DNA of 64,000 nt from Owenia fusiformis (taxonomy: Eukaryota > Annelida > Polychaeta > Sabellida > Oweniidae): the NCBI GenBank assembly GCA_903813345.2, contig CAIIXF020000010.1:19539181-19603180 (forward strand), given 5' to 3'. Both the position numbers and the translations under genes were made by a program. Positions 15,201 through 24,860 of this stretch are shown here, one piece after another. Each line of letters opens with the position of its first letter. Within the stretch, counting starts at the first letter, position 1. A model generated the notes under the pieces. The model did not search any database. It was not told where the DNA came from and saw only the letters and a list, made by a program, of their open reading frames with translations.

Positions 15201-18200
15201 ATTAAGTTACATTTATGTGTATTTGATTACATGTATTTTTTGGCCCACCCTGTATTTCAATCTGACTACAAGTAGTAAATTGCTAACTTAAGATTGTAGA
15301 CATAGTGGTAACATATTAACATAAAGTTGCATTGGTGTATTTTGTTGGTGTCTGATTCTTAATTAAATAGCAGTCCAAAATGCTAGTTTGTTTAATAGCA
15401 CATTATAAAATTGTTAAGGTTATGGACATGTTAACATAAAGTTGCATTGGTAAAGTTTGTCTGTGTCTGCCTAATAGCAGTACAAAATGCTAATTTAGAG
15501 TCTTCAGAGTATTTTGAGTGCCCTACCTATATAATTGGAATATACACCTATCTAAATGGAACAGATGTCTATTTAACTGGAACATATACCTATTTGCCTG
15601 AAGTTTCCCTTCATAATATTTCCTCATGTTTCACGAAATATCATATTGTCCTTCTGGATAAAACCTATATTCAACCCCCCTATGTAAATCTCACACACGC
15701 TATTGAAATTTTGTGCTTTTGATCTTGTTTAGGTGCCTCCACCCTTACCACAGAGGAACTATGATTACGTCACTGAGATTGGGAGCAAACCAATATCTAA
15801 GAGAGGGCCCCTACCCAAGCCACCCACTGATGCCTATCTGTCCCTCATACAAAATCAGGTACTTATTTCTCAACATTTATCTGATGTTTTCCGGAAACAT
15901 GAATTTCTAACATGGCAGGTCTAATTAGATGATATTTAATTTTCTCAAATTTTGATTCTTCAAGCGTTCTACAGATAAGTGATTTGAGAACTTAAAACAT
16001 CTAGCAAACATTAATTAACCTTTAGCGTGCTGCCGGCGGACGCGTCCGCCGAGACTAAAATGTCTCTCACAACTGCCGGCGGACCCGTACGCCCGATTTC
16101 AAACTTTTAAAAACTTTACTTTTTCGCCCCATTCGTATTGTCCAATTAGATTGCCCGATTTATTCAGTGCCTAACATGACTTCCTGTTGACCTAGAAATG
16201 GCGATATTTCGAAAAATAATTCTCAATTCAACAATTTAAACAGTGTTTTAGTCGTTTTTAGTGAACGAATCGTACAAAATGGTGGACAAATACGATCACA
16301 ACGAAAATGTGGAGGAAATGGATTACGATTTCGAGCTCTTTAGGCTTTTGGAAGCCGATAACGGTCATCGAAAATAGAAACTAGAATATTTTCTGAATTG
16401 AAAAATTGAACATTCGATCACTGCAAATTCAGATTTGGATTCTGACCAGACGAAGAGGCGGAGCGGCGGATTCCGGAGGAGTATTCATGGTATATTTATG
16501 CCCAGTCGTGTTAATGTACGAAAAAATTCATGAGAACATTTTTTTTCATGAGCCAGGCCACTGTATCTTCCCTTTGTGAAAATTTTATCCAGATTCATTC
16601 AGTAGTTATTGAGATATTAATTATTTAGTCCAGGGATATCATTTTTTGCTCTCTTTGAAAAATAAGCCAGTTGCGTGGGATATATTTGCTGAAATAAGGC
16701 AGCATGGTAAAGGTTAATGTGGAATTCTAGAGACATAGAGTATCATACACTTGTAATTACAGTTACATTATGAACTTTTTAAATGAGGTTAAAATGTAAA
16801 TTTAGTTGAATTATGAATTTTAACTGAATTGTATCTCAATGTAGATCTAATTGCTAGCACATATATGAAACTATGAAACATATTTTTTTACAAAATAAAA
16901 AGTTAAAAAAATTAAGTTAATTATTATTATTTAATTTTTAATTCTTTAGGAGGATCAATCCACATACACTTTAGGTATAGTTTTATCCATCCAATATCAA
17001 TCTCACATTGTACTTATGTGTCTAACTAGCTGCCTCAAAACTGTCTCAAATCGTATAAATTACTTCCTTCACTGAGACGGCATAGGAGTCAAAGTGCCAC
17101 ATTCATGAGACCATGATTGAGAGCACACAATAGAGGTCAAGGTCAATATACTAATTGCAATTGCGCGTCCGTCTGTCTGTCCGTCTGTCTGTCCGTCTGT
17201 CTGTCCGTACATCCGGCAGTTTTCTCCAAAACCGCTACAGATATCACCTTCAAATTTTCAGGGATAACTTATGAGTGCATACAGATGTGGATAAAAAAAA
17301 TTAACTCGATACCTACTTCCTGTCGGCCATTTTGAAGTCGAATGCTAAAATCCTTGTCTGCAAACTTTAAGAAAAACTGCTTCACAGTTGCTTTTAAAAC
17401 TTTAACATCTTGTTCAGCTCACTTCATTCTAGATCTGATTAGGTTTTGGAACTGCTAGCTCAGTCATGTCAGCCATTTTGAATGTCTTAAGAAAAGTTAG
17501 CGCGCGATAATACTTTGTATCATATTGAATGGTGTTTTTGAGTTTTCATACTTTAACTATTTAGTAGCTTTATAAATAATTTCAGATGTACTTTGCTGTA
17601 AAAGCCTACTTTATTGTTAACAGTAGTTATATGTGATAATTTTGTAAAAAGAAATCAGCAAAAACTCATAAGGACTTTTTTATTGTCGGCCATTTTGGAT
17701 TTTTCGGTCCTAAAATCTTGTCTGTGAAGTCTTGTCTGCGCGTTTTCAGGTGAACCGTTTGGTGGATCAATTTCAAATTTTCAGGGATGATTCTTAGTAT
17801 AAAAATCTAGATCTCATTAGTTTTTTGGCATTCTGGGTAAATGTCAAGGCAGCCATTTTGGATTTTCCGTCCTAAAATCTTGTCTGTAAAGTCTTGTCTA
17901 CTCGTTTTCAGGTGAACTGTTTCGTAGATCAATTTCAAATTTTCAGGAATGATTCTTAGTATGAAAATCTAGAACTGATTAGTTTTTTTGCATTCTGGGT
18001 AAATGTCAAGGCAGCCATTTTGGATTTTCCGTCTTAAAATCTTGCCTGTAAAGTCTTGTCTACGCGTTTTTAGGAGAACGGTTTGATAGATCAATTTCAA
18101 ATTTTCAGGGATGATTCTTTGTATGAAAATCTACATCTGATTACTTTTTTTGCATTCTGCATAAATGTTAAGGCAGCCATTTTGGATTTTCTGTCCTAAA

Positions 18201-20007
18201 ATCTTGTCTGTAAAGTCTTGTCTACCCGTTTTCAGGTGAACCGTTTGGTAGATCAATTTCATATTTTCAGGGCTGATTCTTAGTATGAAAATCTACAAAC
18301 AGATTAGTTTTTTGACATTCTTGGTAAATGTCAAGGCAGCCATTTTGGATTTTCCATCCTGAAATCTTGTCTGTAAAGTCTTGTTTACATGTTTTCTGGT
18401 TAACTGTGTGACGGATCAATTTCAAATTTTCAGGGGTGGTTCTTAGTATGAAAATCTAGAACTGACTAAATTTTTGGCATTCTGGGTAAATTTTAAGGTG
18501 GCCACTTTGGATTTTCCGTCCTCAAATTGTGTTGGTAAAGTCTTGTCTACTCATTTTCAGGATAACCATTTCACGGGATCACCACTTGGTGGGGACATTT
18601 TGTACACATTTGTGTTCTTGTTACAATTAACTTTACAGTCATAAAAGTTTTACTTGGATAACTTTTTGTTAAACTCATCATAAGTGTTGCTAACATAGAT
18701 AGATACATGTGTTATGATTGGCTCAAAGATAACCAATCATATAACATAGATAGACACCTGTGACATGATTGGCTCAAAGATAACCAATCAGATTCAGATA
18801 ACATGAATAGATACCTATGATATGATTTGCTGAAAGGTGTTACCAATCAGACGAACTTAGATATATACCGTTTATATGACTGGCTAAAAAATAACCAATT
18901 AGATTGCATAGATAGATCCCTATGATATGATTTGCTGAAAGATAACCAATTAGATAATGTAGATAGATACCTTCGATATGATTGGCTGAAAGATAACCAT
19001 TCATATAACATAGATACCTGTGATATGATTCGCTTATAAATAGACTAACTTACCAGGTAACCAAACATTGTGAGTCACAATATCACAAATACTTTTAAAA
19101 CAGTACTATCCTGCCATCAATTGACATTTGTAAAGCCAATTTAACCAAACTAACATTTCTGAAAATCACAAAACAATCTTAAATATGTCTTTGTCATTTG
19201 TCAGTTGTGTGAGTAATGGCAAATTATATTTTGATTAAATATTAATTGATTCAATTATTCTTTATTTCTTATTTCATTTTTTCAATTAAGAACAGTTAGT
19301 AAATATACTATTACAAACAATGTGTATGAAACCCAAGCCAAGGCAAACAGACATTTTGGGCTTGGTTAATATTTCTTTTTGCATTCATTCATCAATTTCT
19401 AAAATTCTTTCCTTAAACCTTCATATTTACAATCAACTGTACCATTCACTTTACATAGCATCATGTACAATTTTGAATAATCCATTGTATATATATTAAC
19501 ACATGATGTTTTACATCAATTACAGAAAAGCCAGAGGTATCTCCCTAATACTTTGGTTCCTTTCTTCTTGGACACCCTATACTTACTGAATTTACTCACG
19601 ATTCACAAGATTGTTCTGCTTTGTTTTGCCCCACCCTGTATATAAGGAATAACTTTTTAGACAGTACTAATTTCATGAGAAAAACAGAGGAAAACTGGTT
19701 TTACAATGTTTTGAAGAAGAATCAAAGACAGCAGATTGACATCAAAAAATATAATTCCAAAGCATTTGTTTTTATTTTCATATGTTCAATCATGATATGC
19801 ATTGTATTGGCATTAAATCTTTAGTACCCCTCACACATTTTTGTTTCATTCTTTGATGTTCTGTAGAAAAATATCAAAGAAAGCTACAAAAACTTGTGTT
19901 ACGTACTATATAGTTTTACCTTAAATAATGAGTTATTTGTATTATTTCAGAAGGACACAGGAAGTAAGAAACGAATGTCACACAGTCCAAGATCAAGATT
20001 AAAATAG
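232..20007 (+). CDS. Unconventional myosin with C-terminal SH2 domain (3' part, 23 exons)
   Basis: Actin-based motor; the N-terminal part, including the P-loop, lies upstream of the window. Exons: 232-388, 742-847, 1235-1351, 1808-1916, 2089-2309, 2499-2585, 2940-3005, 3436-3552, 4433-4544, 5334-5485, 5960-6079, 8477-8562, 9752-9847, 10227-10318, 10746-10910, 11257-11372, 11727-11923, 12441-12530, 13092-13257, 13556-13636, 14262-14336, 15733-15858, 19951-20007. All have AG/GT borders, phases agree, and they give 902 residues plus stop. Motor landmarks: [13 protein letters not shown] in exon 1, switch [17 protein letters not shown] in exon 5, HYAGKV in exon 8, FVRCIKPN in exon 11, the SH1-type helix [13 protein letters not shown] in exon 12, and [11 protein letters not shown] at exons 13-14. 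One IQ motif ([13 protein letters not shown]) spans exons 14-15. An SH2 domain lies in exons 17-19, followed by a tyrosine- and proline-rich tail. SH2-bearing metazoan myosins have been placed in a separate class (class XXVIII in one scheme, from memory); the class was not verified. Loop 2 (exon 10) is unusually basic. Confidence 0.93.
389..4432 (+). other. Myosin introns 1-8, mostly unique AT-rich sequence
   Basis: Apart from a dispersed repeat at about 1517-1677, nothing recognisable was seen in the introns between the first nine exons. The longest is 3553-4432. Confidence 0.5.
1517..1677. repeat. Dispersed repeat, copy 1 (poly-C/GGCTACGGGCC type)
   Basis: In intron 3. Its reverse complement matches 30262-30380 with shared blocks such as CTGCATGATTTTGAAAGA and a G-run. 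Ends with CCTGGCTACGGGCCTG. No coding content; it is a short interspersed repeat of unknown class. Confidence 0.6.
4590..4700. repeat. Copy 1 of a ~150-bp dispersed family (CACCACCTGCCATTTGTTA family), partial
   Basis: Contains ATAACAAATGGCAGGTGGTG followed by ACATTTTG, the hallmark end of a family also present at 34515-34655, 42721-42870, 48595-48745, 51901-52012 and 58101-58230. Lies in the intron after exon 9. Confidence 0.65.
4863..5069. mobile_element. Small MITE with 16-bp perfect terminal inverted repeats
   Basis: Begins AGCAGTGATCTCCCCA at 4863 and ends with its exact reverse complement at 5054-5069. About 207 bp with no coding capacity. The CAGTG-type end recalls hAT elements, but no clear 8-bp target duplication was found, so the superfamily is open. 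Confidence 0.7.
5334..5485 (+). other. Myosin loop-2 exon, strongly basic
   Basis: This exon encodes the variable loop-2 region between the 50K and 20K parts of the motor. Nearly a third of its roughly 50 residues are Lys or Arg, including [16 protein letters not shown]. Basic loop 2 generally raises actin affinity in myosins; its effect here is inferred. Confidence 0.75.
5636..5945 (+). mobile_element. tRNA-derived SINE
   Basis: The head has a pol III A box (TAGCTCAGCGGTAG, about 5646) and B box (GATTCGATCCC, about 5689) with the spacing of a tRNA; the acceptor arms do not pair, so it is not a tRNA gene. A unique body of about 200 bp follows, ending in a short (AATAC)n tail near 5925-5940. 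The tail ends only about 15-20 bp before the acceptor of myosin exon 11 (exon start 5960). Confidence 0.8.
6600..7150. repeat. Minisatellite, ~32-bp unit, about 15 copies
   Basis: Tandem copies of a unit containing TTGCATTTGAATTCCTTAG followed by TATACTGCCC. Diverged at the 5' edge (6600-6850) and nearly identical from about 6860 to 7110. Lies inside the 2.4-kb myosin intron 6080-8476; the rest of that intron (7150-8310) shows nothing recognised. Confidence 0.9.
8314..8490 (+). repeat. Tandem repeat (4 x 45-47 bp) containing the exon 12 splice acceptor
   Basis: Units start at 8314, 8361, 8406 and 8451, each beginning GTTATGTTTTGGTGTGCATG and continuing to TAG-CTGCTA or a close variant. The fourth unit supplies the real acceptor (AG at 8475-8476) and the first exon codons (CTG CTA TAC). 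Units 1-3 carry look-alike acceptors, so the repeat was built from an intron/exon junction. Confidence 0.85.
8563..9751 (+). other. Myosin intron 12, no feature recognised
   Basis: About 1.2 kb of AT-rich sequence without repeat structure, ORF or RNA gene that I can support. Confidence 0.4.
9839..10015 (+). repeat. Tandem repeat (4 x 42-47 bp) containing the exon 13 splice donor
   Basis: Units start at 9839, 9881, 9924 and 9971 with GCATGTTGGGTAGGTAC or variants, then CACAGTGGGATGAATATA. The first unit overlaps the last exon codons (TGG CAT GTT GG) and the donor GTAGGT at 9848. The second unit has the same donor at 9890, so a cryptic donor lies 42 nt downstream. Reading through would meet TAG at once (GTT GGG TAG). 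Confidence 0.85.
11889..13257 (+). other. SH2 domain of the myosin (end of exon 17, exons 18 and 19)
   Basis: The spliced frame reads [18 protein letters not shown], then [10 protein letters not shown] with the phosphotyrosine-binding beta-B arginine, then [22 protein letters not shown] and SLADLVQHH. This is a full-length SH2 fold of about 95 residues with the usual order (WFHG start, FLIRxSES, HY, DLVxHH). The FLIRVSES form resembles small adaptor SH2 proteins such as the SH2D2A/HSH2D/SH2D7 group more than Src kinases. The domain should bind phosphotyrosine because the key Arg and the following His-Tyr are present. Confidence 0.92.
12804..13060. mobile_element. MITE, ~257 bp, immediately upstream of myosin exon 19
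   Basis: Ends are imperfect inverted repeats (ACTCGGAGGAAGGG with TTGTCACTC, against GTTGAAGGAAATGCAG with TTGTCACTC on the other strand). The reverse complement matches both flanks of the insertion at 46040-47097, including AATTTGACACCACCTT and TTGTTTCTCAAA. Ends about 30 bp before the exon 19 acceptor. Confidence 0.7.
13556..15858 (+). other. Myosin tail with paired Yxx(L/V) motifs and proline-rich ligands (exons 20-22)
   Basis: Exon 20 (13556-13636) encodes YDEL-x5-YFEL. Exon 21 (14262-14336) plus the first codon of exon 22 encodes YEQL-x7-YELV. Exon 22 (15733-15858) continues with [16 protein letters not shown] and [11 protein letters not shown]. The second pair has the spacing of an ITAM (YxxL/I-x6-8-YxxL/I) except that its last position is Val; the first is one residue short. 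PPPLPQR and PLPKPP resemble SH3 ligands. Whether any tyrosine is phosphorylated is not known from sequence. Confidence 0.7.
14385..15120. repeat. ~110-bp tandem satellite in myosin intron 21
   Basis: Units contain ACAAAGTTGCATGGGTGTGA, TTGACTAGCATACTTTGGC and TACTTGTTGCGCGCG. Unit starts at about 14529, 14638 and 14748 give a 109-110 bp period; each unit is made of two related ~55-bp halves (TTGCATGG / TTGCAGTGG). Copies degrade toward both edges. Confidence 0.85.
16019..16713. mobile_element. piggyBac-like non-autonomous element, TTAA target sites
   Basis: TTAA at 16015-16018 and 16714-16717 flanks inverted ends: CCTTTAGCGTGCTGCC on the left, and GGCAGCATGGTAAAGG on the right, whose reverse complement is CCTTTACCATGCTGCC. 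TTAA duplication and CC-start termini fit the piggyBac superfamily. Inside, a 32-codon reading frame at 16279-16377 starts [17 protein letters not shown], an acidic stretch like a transposase N-terminus, then stops. Downstream is unrelated non-coding sequence, so this is an internally deleted copy. Confidence 0.8.
17163..17215. repeat. GTCTGTCC microsatellite
   Basis: Perfect to near-perfect (GTCTGTCTGTCC)n tract. It leads into sequence (CAAATTTTCAGGGAT, about 17251) related to the 162-bp array that follows. Confidence 0.85.
17680..18560. repeat. ~162-bp tandem repeat array
   Basis: Five to six units, each with GGCAGCCATTTTGGATTTT, TCTTGTCTGTAAAGTC, TCAATTTCAAATTTTCAGG and TTCTTAGTATGAAAATCTA. 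The GGCAGCC landmark recurs at about 17848, 18009, 18172 and 18334, giving a 161-163 bp period. No persistent reading frame. Lies in the last myosin intron (15859-19950). Confidence 0.85.
18690..19040. repeat. ~55-60-bp tandem repeats (CATAGATAGATACCTGTGATATGA type)
   Basis: Repeated blocks of AACATAGATAGA, ATACCTGTGATATGATTGGC and AAAGATAACCAATCA, moderately diverged. The remainder of the intron to 19950 shows nothing recognised. Confidence 0.75.
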
Positions 20008-20430
20008 TAAAACTGTATATATCTGAGACACCAACACCACAGTGTATTACAACAAGGTCCTGAGGAGAGGAATGACAAAATACAACATGAAAACTACAAT
20101 ATTGCAATAGCTAACAGAGAACAAAGTTTATTTGAAGCATGAGTGGAGTAAACGGACTTGACAATCACCATTAGATCTTGTGGGATGATAACTTTTTACC
20201 CTAAACAAGGCAATGGTAATTTTGGAAAAAAATTTCTGGCTTCATAAAATTGGTCTACATAAGAGAAAGCTCATAACAAAGGCTCAAATTTTTTCTTTTA
20301 ATCTTCAGAAAATATGTTAGTTTCTGAAGATGGCATGCGGGACATTTTTACAAGAATTGTAAATCTTTTATTAAAGAATATGTTATATGAAGATTCAGTA
20401 TAATAATAGTATCTTCAATTAAAGGTTTTA
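20008..20430 (+). promoter_or_regulatory. Probable 3'UTR of the myosin with ATTAAA signals
   Basis: Follows the TAG at 20005-20007. ATTAAA hexamers occur at 20370 and 20418; no AATAAA was seen closer. The cleavage site cannot be decided from sequence. Confidence 0.35.
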
Positions 20431-21298
20431 TATTCATGAGATATCTCATACAGGTAAATGTATATTGTTATACGTGTGGTTTTAGTTTTATATTATTGCT
20501 CATTTATATATTTACTTCATTATTACAAGAAGTTGATTTTAGGGTTTGCAATCCTAAGTTGCTCCAAGATCAAATTCCAAAAAGTTTTAACTTTTGTGTC
20601 AAATAACTAGTCAGGTTATATATTAAAATTTTGATTTTGTTCTGTCTTACTTTAATATTTTGACAGGTGGTGAAAAGAGAAACCCTATAAATTATCTGCT
20701 ACGATAATGCTTGGATGAGAGTGTAACAAATTTCATATTATCGCCCATTGGGTCCAGGCACATTAATGACCATGTGGCAGTATTGATGTAAAGGATTTTA
20801 TCAAGGTATCTGCCATAAGCTAAATTAATGGCCATGTGACAGTTCTAACAATTAACATGTTTTTTAAAACAGAAAAAGCATTTTGCCATCCGATTCAATT
20901 TTCATTTTAGTATCGGTTGAGATTGTAATCAGTTTTATAGGGTTGTGTGTGCATACTGTTTAAAATGTAATTCTCCGTTATACACTTGGCAGCTGAATGG
21001 TCATCCTTGAGGCTATGTTATTGTATTCATACATATCATACTAGGGCATCTGTAGGTTCACAGAGTATTTTGCTTTTTTATTATAAAATAGGCACAGAAC
21101 ATGTAAAAAAGTATTACAAACTTAACAAAGCAAATGCATTTATTACAATTGCGATTTGCATTGTATTGTAACCTTGGTAACAGAATATGTATAACCTGTA
21201 ACTTTAAATATGCCATATGGAGAACCCCCAAAGGTCAGAGTTTATTGGTAGAACTGGTATATTCACCCGGGTATATTCACGTCTTCGGTATATATAGA

Positions 21299-21442
21299 GA
21301 TTATCCTATATGAGGTTCAGGATATTGGGATTATCCTGAGGCCAACATAATATATCTGCCCGAGGGCCGTAGGTCCCGAGGGTAGATGTATTATATTGGC
21401 CAAGGGATAATCCAAATATCCGGAACCGACTATAGGATGATC
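21299..21442. repeat. Imperfect palindrome, ~144 bp
   Basis: GATTATCCTATA at 21299 pairs with TATAGGATGATC ending at 21442, and inner arms (GGATTATCC / GGATAATCC, TATATCTGCCCGAGG / CCCGAGGGTAGATGTA) also pair around a centre near 21371. Could form a long hairpin; typical of foldback-type elements. Confidence 0.8.
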
Positions 21443-21711
21443 TGTTTATCCCATACCAATCACATTGTTCAATTGGCCACAGTTCAGAAACTTTGCAACC
21501 AACCGTGGAATTATTTAAAAATATTCATGTCCAGTTTTGTATTATTGTCCGTAGCCGGATTTTCCTGTTCAAATCTTTGATTATTAATGGGGCATACTGC
21601 TCCTTCCCTTCTTAAAAGCATCAAACAGATCGCGATTGTTTGCGTTTTTCTCCATTGTCGTTTACAGTACGTTACAAAAAAGAATCAATACGGGAACAGC
21701 GATTATGACGT

Positions 21712-21740
21712 AGCGGGCAGATATACTATATCTGCCCGCT
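21712..21740. repeat. Near-perfect 29-bp palindrome
   Basis: Two 14-base arms, AGCGGGCAGATATA and its exact complement, around one central base. Shares TATATCTGCCCG with the larger palindrome at 21299-21442 and recurs as a half at about 21758. Confidence 0.85.
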
Positions 21741-23119
21741 CGGAGCGGGACGTAAAGCTATATCTGCCCGCTGATGAAAATATAAGTTTTTACAAACCGG
21801 CTTTATGTACCTGTAACACGTCCAAGTATGGGATAAATAACAGTACTGAACCTCTAAATATACGATGCGACTTTGGTATTCTGAATTTTAGGACATGTTC
21901 ACTTTAGGATGTTTTGTGATGTTAATTAGATGCACAAGCACAATCAGTATATCCGGTATACCATAAGAATAAGATATATGTTTTGTTGTTATATTTAGAA
22001 TTTTTTAATGATTCTCTGATGTAAGGCTCTCTGAGCAGAGAAATATACATTATGTTTAATGTTTTTGTATATTATATATATTATATTATAATCCAAAGTT
22101 TAGATGCAAATGTAATAATATCCTTGATTTATTGTTGAAATATATTAATCATATTCTTACAAATATATTAAACAGATAAACGAAGCAATCGTTTTTTCTT
22201 GTGAAATGATTTATAAATTAGCCAGACCCCCCCCCCCCCCATTCAACGTGCGTATGATTATTCATTTTTTCAGGGTAGTCTTACTAATTTATATGAATAA
22301 TTTAATTCATGGTTCACAATATTAACGCCCATATAATTATATTTGAAAAAAAATACAGGTTTCTGTTTGGTAATTCGTGAAATCATGAATACTCGAAAAG
22401 AAACAAATCAACAAATTCGCTTCCGCGAATTCAATGTGTTTTACAGTAGTTACTGCTTGCATAGACCTAAACAACTAACTTATTGTGACATTTCATCGTT
22501 ATGTTCTTCTTTCAGTATTTCTGACTTGGGCTGGTTAAATTGGTACTGATCTTGGCCACCAGGATGACGTTGATCATTTGACACGAAGTATCCCGAAACT
22601 TTAATAAGTAGATCGTTTATAGAGATTTAAATCATGAAAAGTGTTACATCCATTCGTTCACAGTGTGATCGAAACTGTGTTTGGAACTAATTTTATGCGC
22701 TTATTTGTTCAATTTATGACCTTAAAAAACGACACCAAAACAATCCTTGTGCGTTCATAAATACTTTCTTATCTTCCAAAACTGCACCACACACACTTTA
22801 TGATTTATATCTCTTTAAATGACATTCCCATGCGACGCTTAGCGATTATTGCAAATCCAAAGACTGACATTAAGTATCCTTGATGTCATTTCGAAGCTAT
22901 AAACAATAGATTTCATTTCCTTTCTAAGACAGTGTTACACGGATGAAGAAACACACGATTTCCACCCCATTATACATTTTTTGTGTATTTAACATGTCAG
23001 TGTTGCAAGCCTTAATATTTCTTGTCTCTTAAGATTTGGAAGTTCACATTAACATTGATATTCATTGCATATTTGTGATATCCCAAAAATGAATGAAAAA
23101 AATGAACACCTTGACAAGA

Positions 23120-24860
23120 TCCATGACAAACTGGACAAATATATTGTACAATACCAACAGGACAAATATATTGTACAATACCAACAGGACAAATATATTG
23201 TAGAATGCACATGACTTACTTTACAAATATGTTACACATTCAATAGGGAAAATATATTGTATAAGACCAATATATTGTAAGTGACCAACAGGACAAATGC
23301 TTTATGTGACTGACAGTATGTGTATGCGTATATTGTGTGAGCAACACAACACATGATCAAGAGAACAAAAATAAGAACAAATATATATATATACATGGTG
23401 GTCCAAAAAAAATTGGAACATTTGATAATTGAACGCAAAACCTTTATTTTTCTTCTAAAATGCACCAAACTTTAACTGAGCAGAGTTCGGTCACTTATTT
23501 ATCTGATGTAAAGTTTATGGGTGCAAACAACAAAGGTAATGCATTAAACTAGACAATGTTTGATATGACCCCTAAACTCCTGAATTACAAGTTGAAGCCT
23601 GGGACTCAGTTTTGAAATGATTCATTCACTCTTGCTGTATGTTTGATTTTGTCCAAGCCATCTTGATTAAAAAATTCAGCTTGAACAAACTACTTATATG
23701 TTTGCTTTGGAAGATCAAATATGTGAACACATTCAACATTTTTTACACAAATTGATGGGTAGTATCAAGCATATTTTGATGGCTATTGTTAGGTGTATTA
23801 CTGATTGAATATTCTCAAGAAAGAGGCCAGGGCAGTCTGTTTTGACTGGTAAATGAGCCCCCCTCCCCCTTTCTTGTTCTGAATATATCAATATCATAAA
23901 GGAGTTTCCCAGAACACAAATGATATATTATATGTGCTTAGAGGTGGTCTTGAATAAAGCCTTGTAAATAACTGGTCAGTTTCCCCTTTACTGAAAAGTG
24001 GAAACAATGATTTTGTCACTTTAGTAGCTGTATGGGTTATGCAATCACTCACTCTTACATGTTCTTTCTTTCGTACTCTTGAATAAAAATAATGATTTGG
24101 GGTATTCTTAAGTTAACAATAACACAATAGTTTTCTAGTAAACCATAGATGTAAATAACTCTTGTCAACTAAATATGATTTTATAAAATGTGTATAGCAA
24201 TCAACATGTTCATTAAAGTGTTGAAATAAAGAAAACTTGAAAAAGTAGCGGCGAAATTGACAAGTGTATATTTAAGAAAAGGGGGTCATGTCAAATATTG
24301 ACTAGTTTAATGCATCAACTTTGTGGCTTGCACCTATAAACTTAACATCAGAGAGATACTATACTCAGTAAAATTTTGGTGCATTTCAGAGGAAAAATAA
24401 AGGTTTTGTGTTCAATTAACAAATGTTCCAATTTTTTTTGGACCACCCTGTATATGTGACAAACAGCAGGACAAATATTTTGTAACATGACCAATAGAAC
24501 AAACATACAGTGCATGACTAAAAGAACAAATAAAGAGTCCAAGATCAACAAAACATTGTACATGACATACAAAACAAATATATTATGCATGACCAACAGC
24601 ACAAACATATTGTAAGATGAAAACACTGCAAATATATTGCACATCACAAAGAAAAATATATTGTGTATCACCAATGATACAAACATCATTGTTCATGACC
24701 ATAAAGAACGAAAGAACCAACATATTGTATATGGCCAACAGGACAAAAAATTGTACATGACCAATGACATTAACATCATTGTTCATGACCAAAAGTACAA
24801 ATATATTATATATGACCAAAATAACAAATATACTTTACATGGTACATGAACAACGGGACT
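23120..24860. repeat. ~25-bp tandem array (ACAAATATATTGTACA type), split by a MITE
   Basis: Units such as CCAACAGGACAAATATATTG occur at about 23120-23390 and resume at about 24455-24860. The break coincides exactly with the transposon at 23394-24450. Confidence 0.8.
23394..24450. mobile_element. Tc1/mariner-type MITE with ~190-bp inverted ends
   Basis: Flanked by TA on both sides (23392-23393 and 24451-24452). Left end CATGGTGGTCCAAAAAAAAT pairs with right-end ATTTTTTTTGGACCACCCTG, and pairing continues through AAACCTTTATTTTTC, AAATGCACCAAA, AAGTTTAT and GCATTAAACTAG to about 23580 / 24266. The CAGGGTGGTCC-like tip and TA duplication fit the Tc1/mariner/IS630 group. No transposase frame remains in the ~690-bp middle. 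Confidence 0.88.

Larger units (their letters stand above)
20431..23119. other. Gene-free stretch with foldback palindromes
   Basis: No exon-like ORF with plausible splice sites was seen on either strand. It holds two palindromes listed separately and a C-run at about 22226. Confidence 0.5.
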
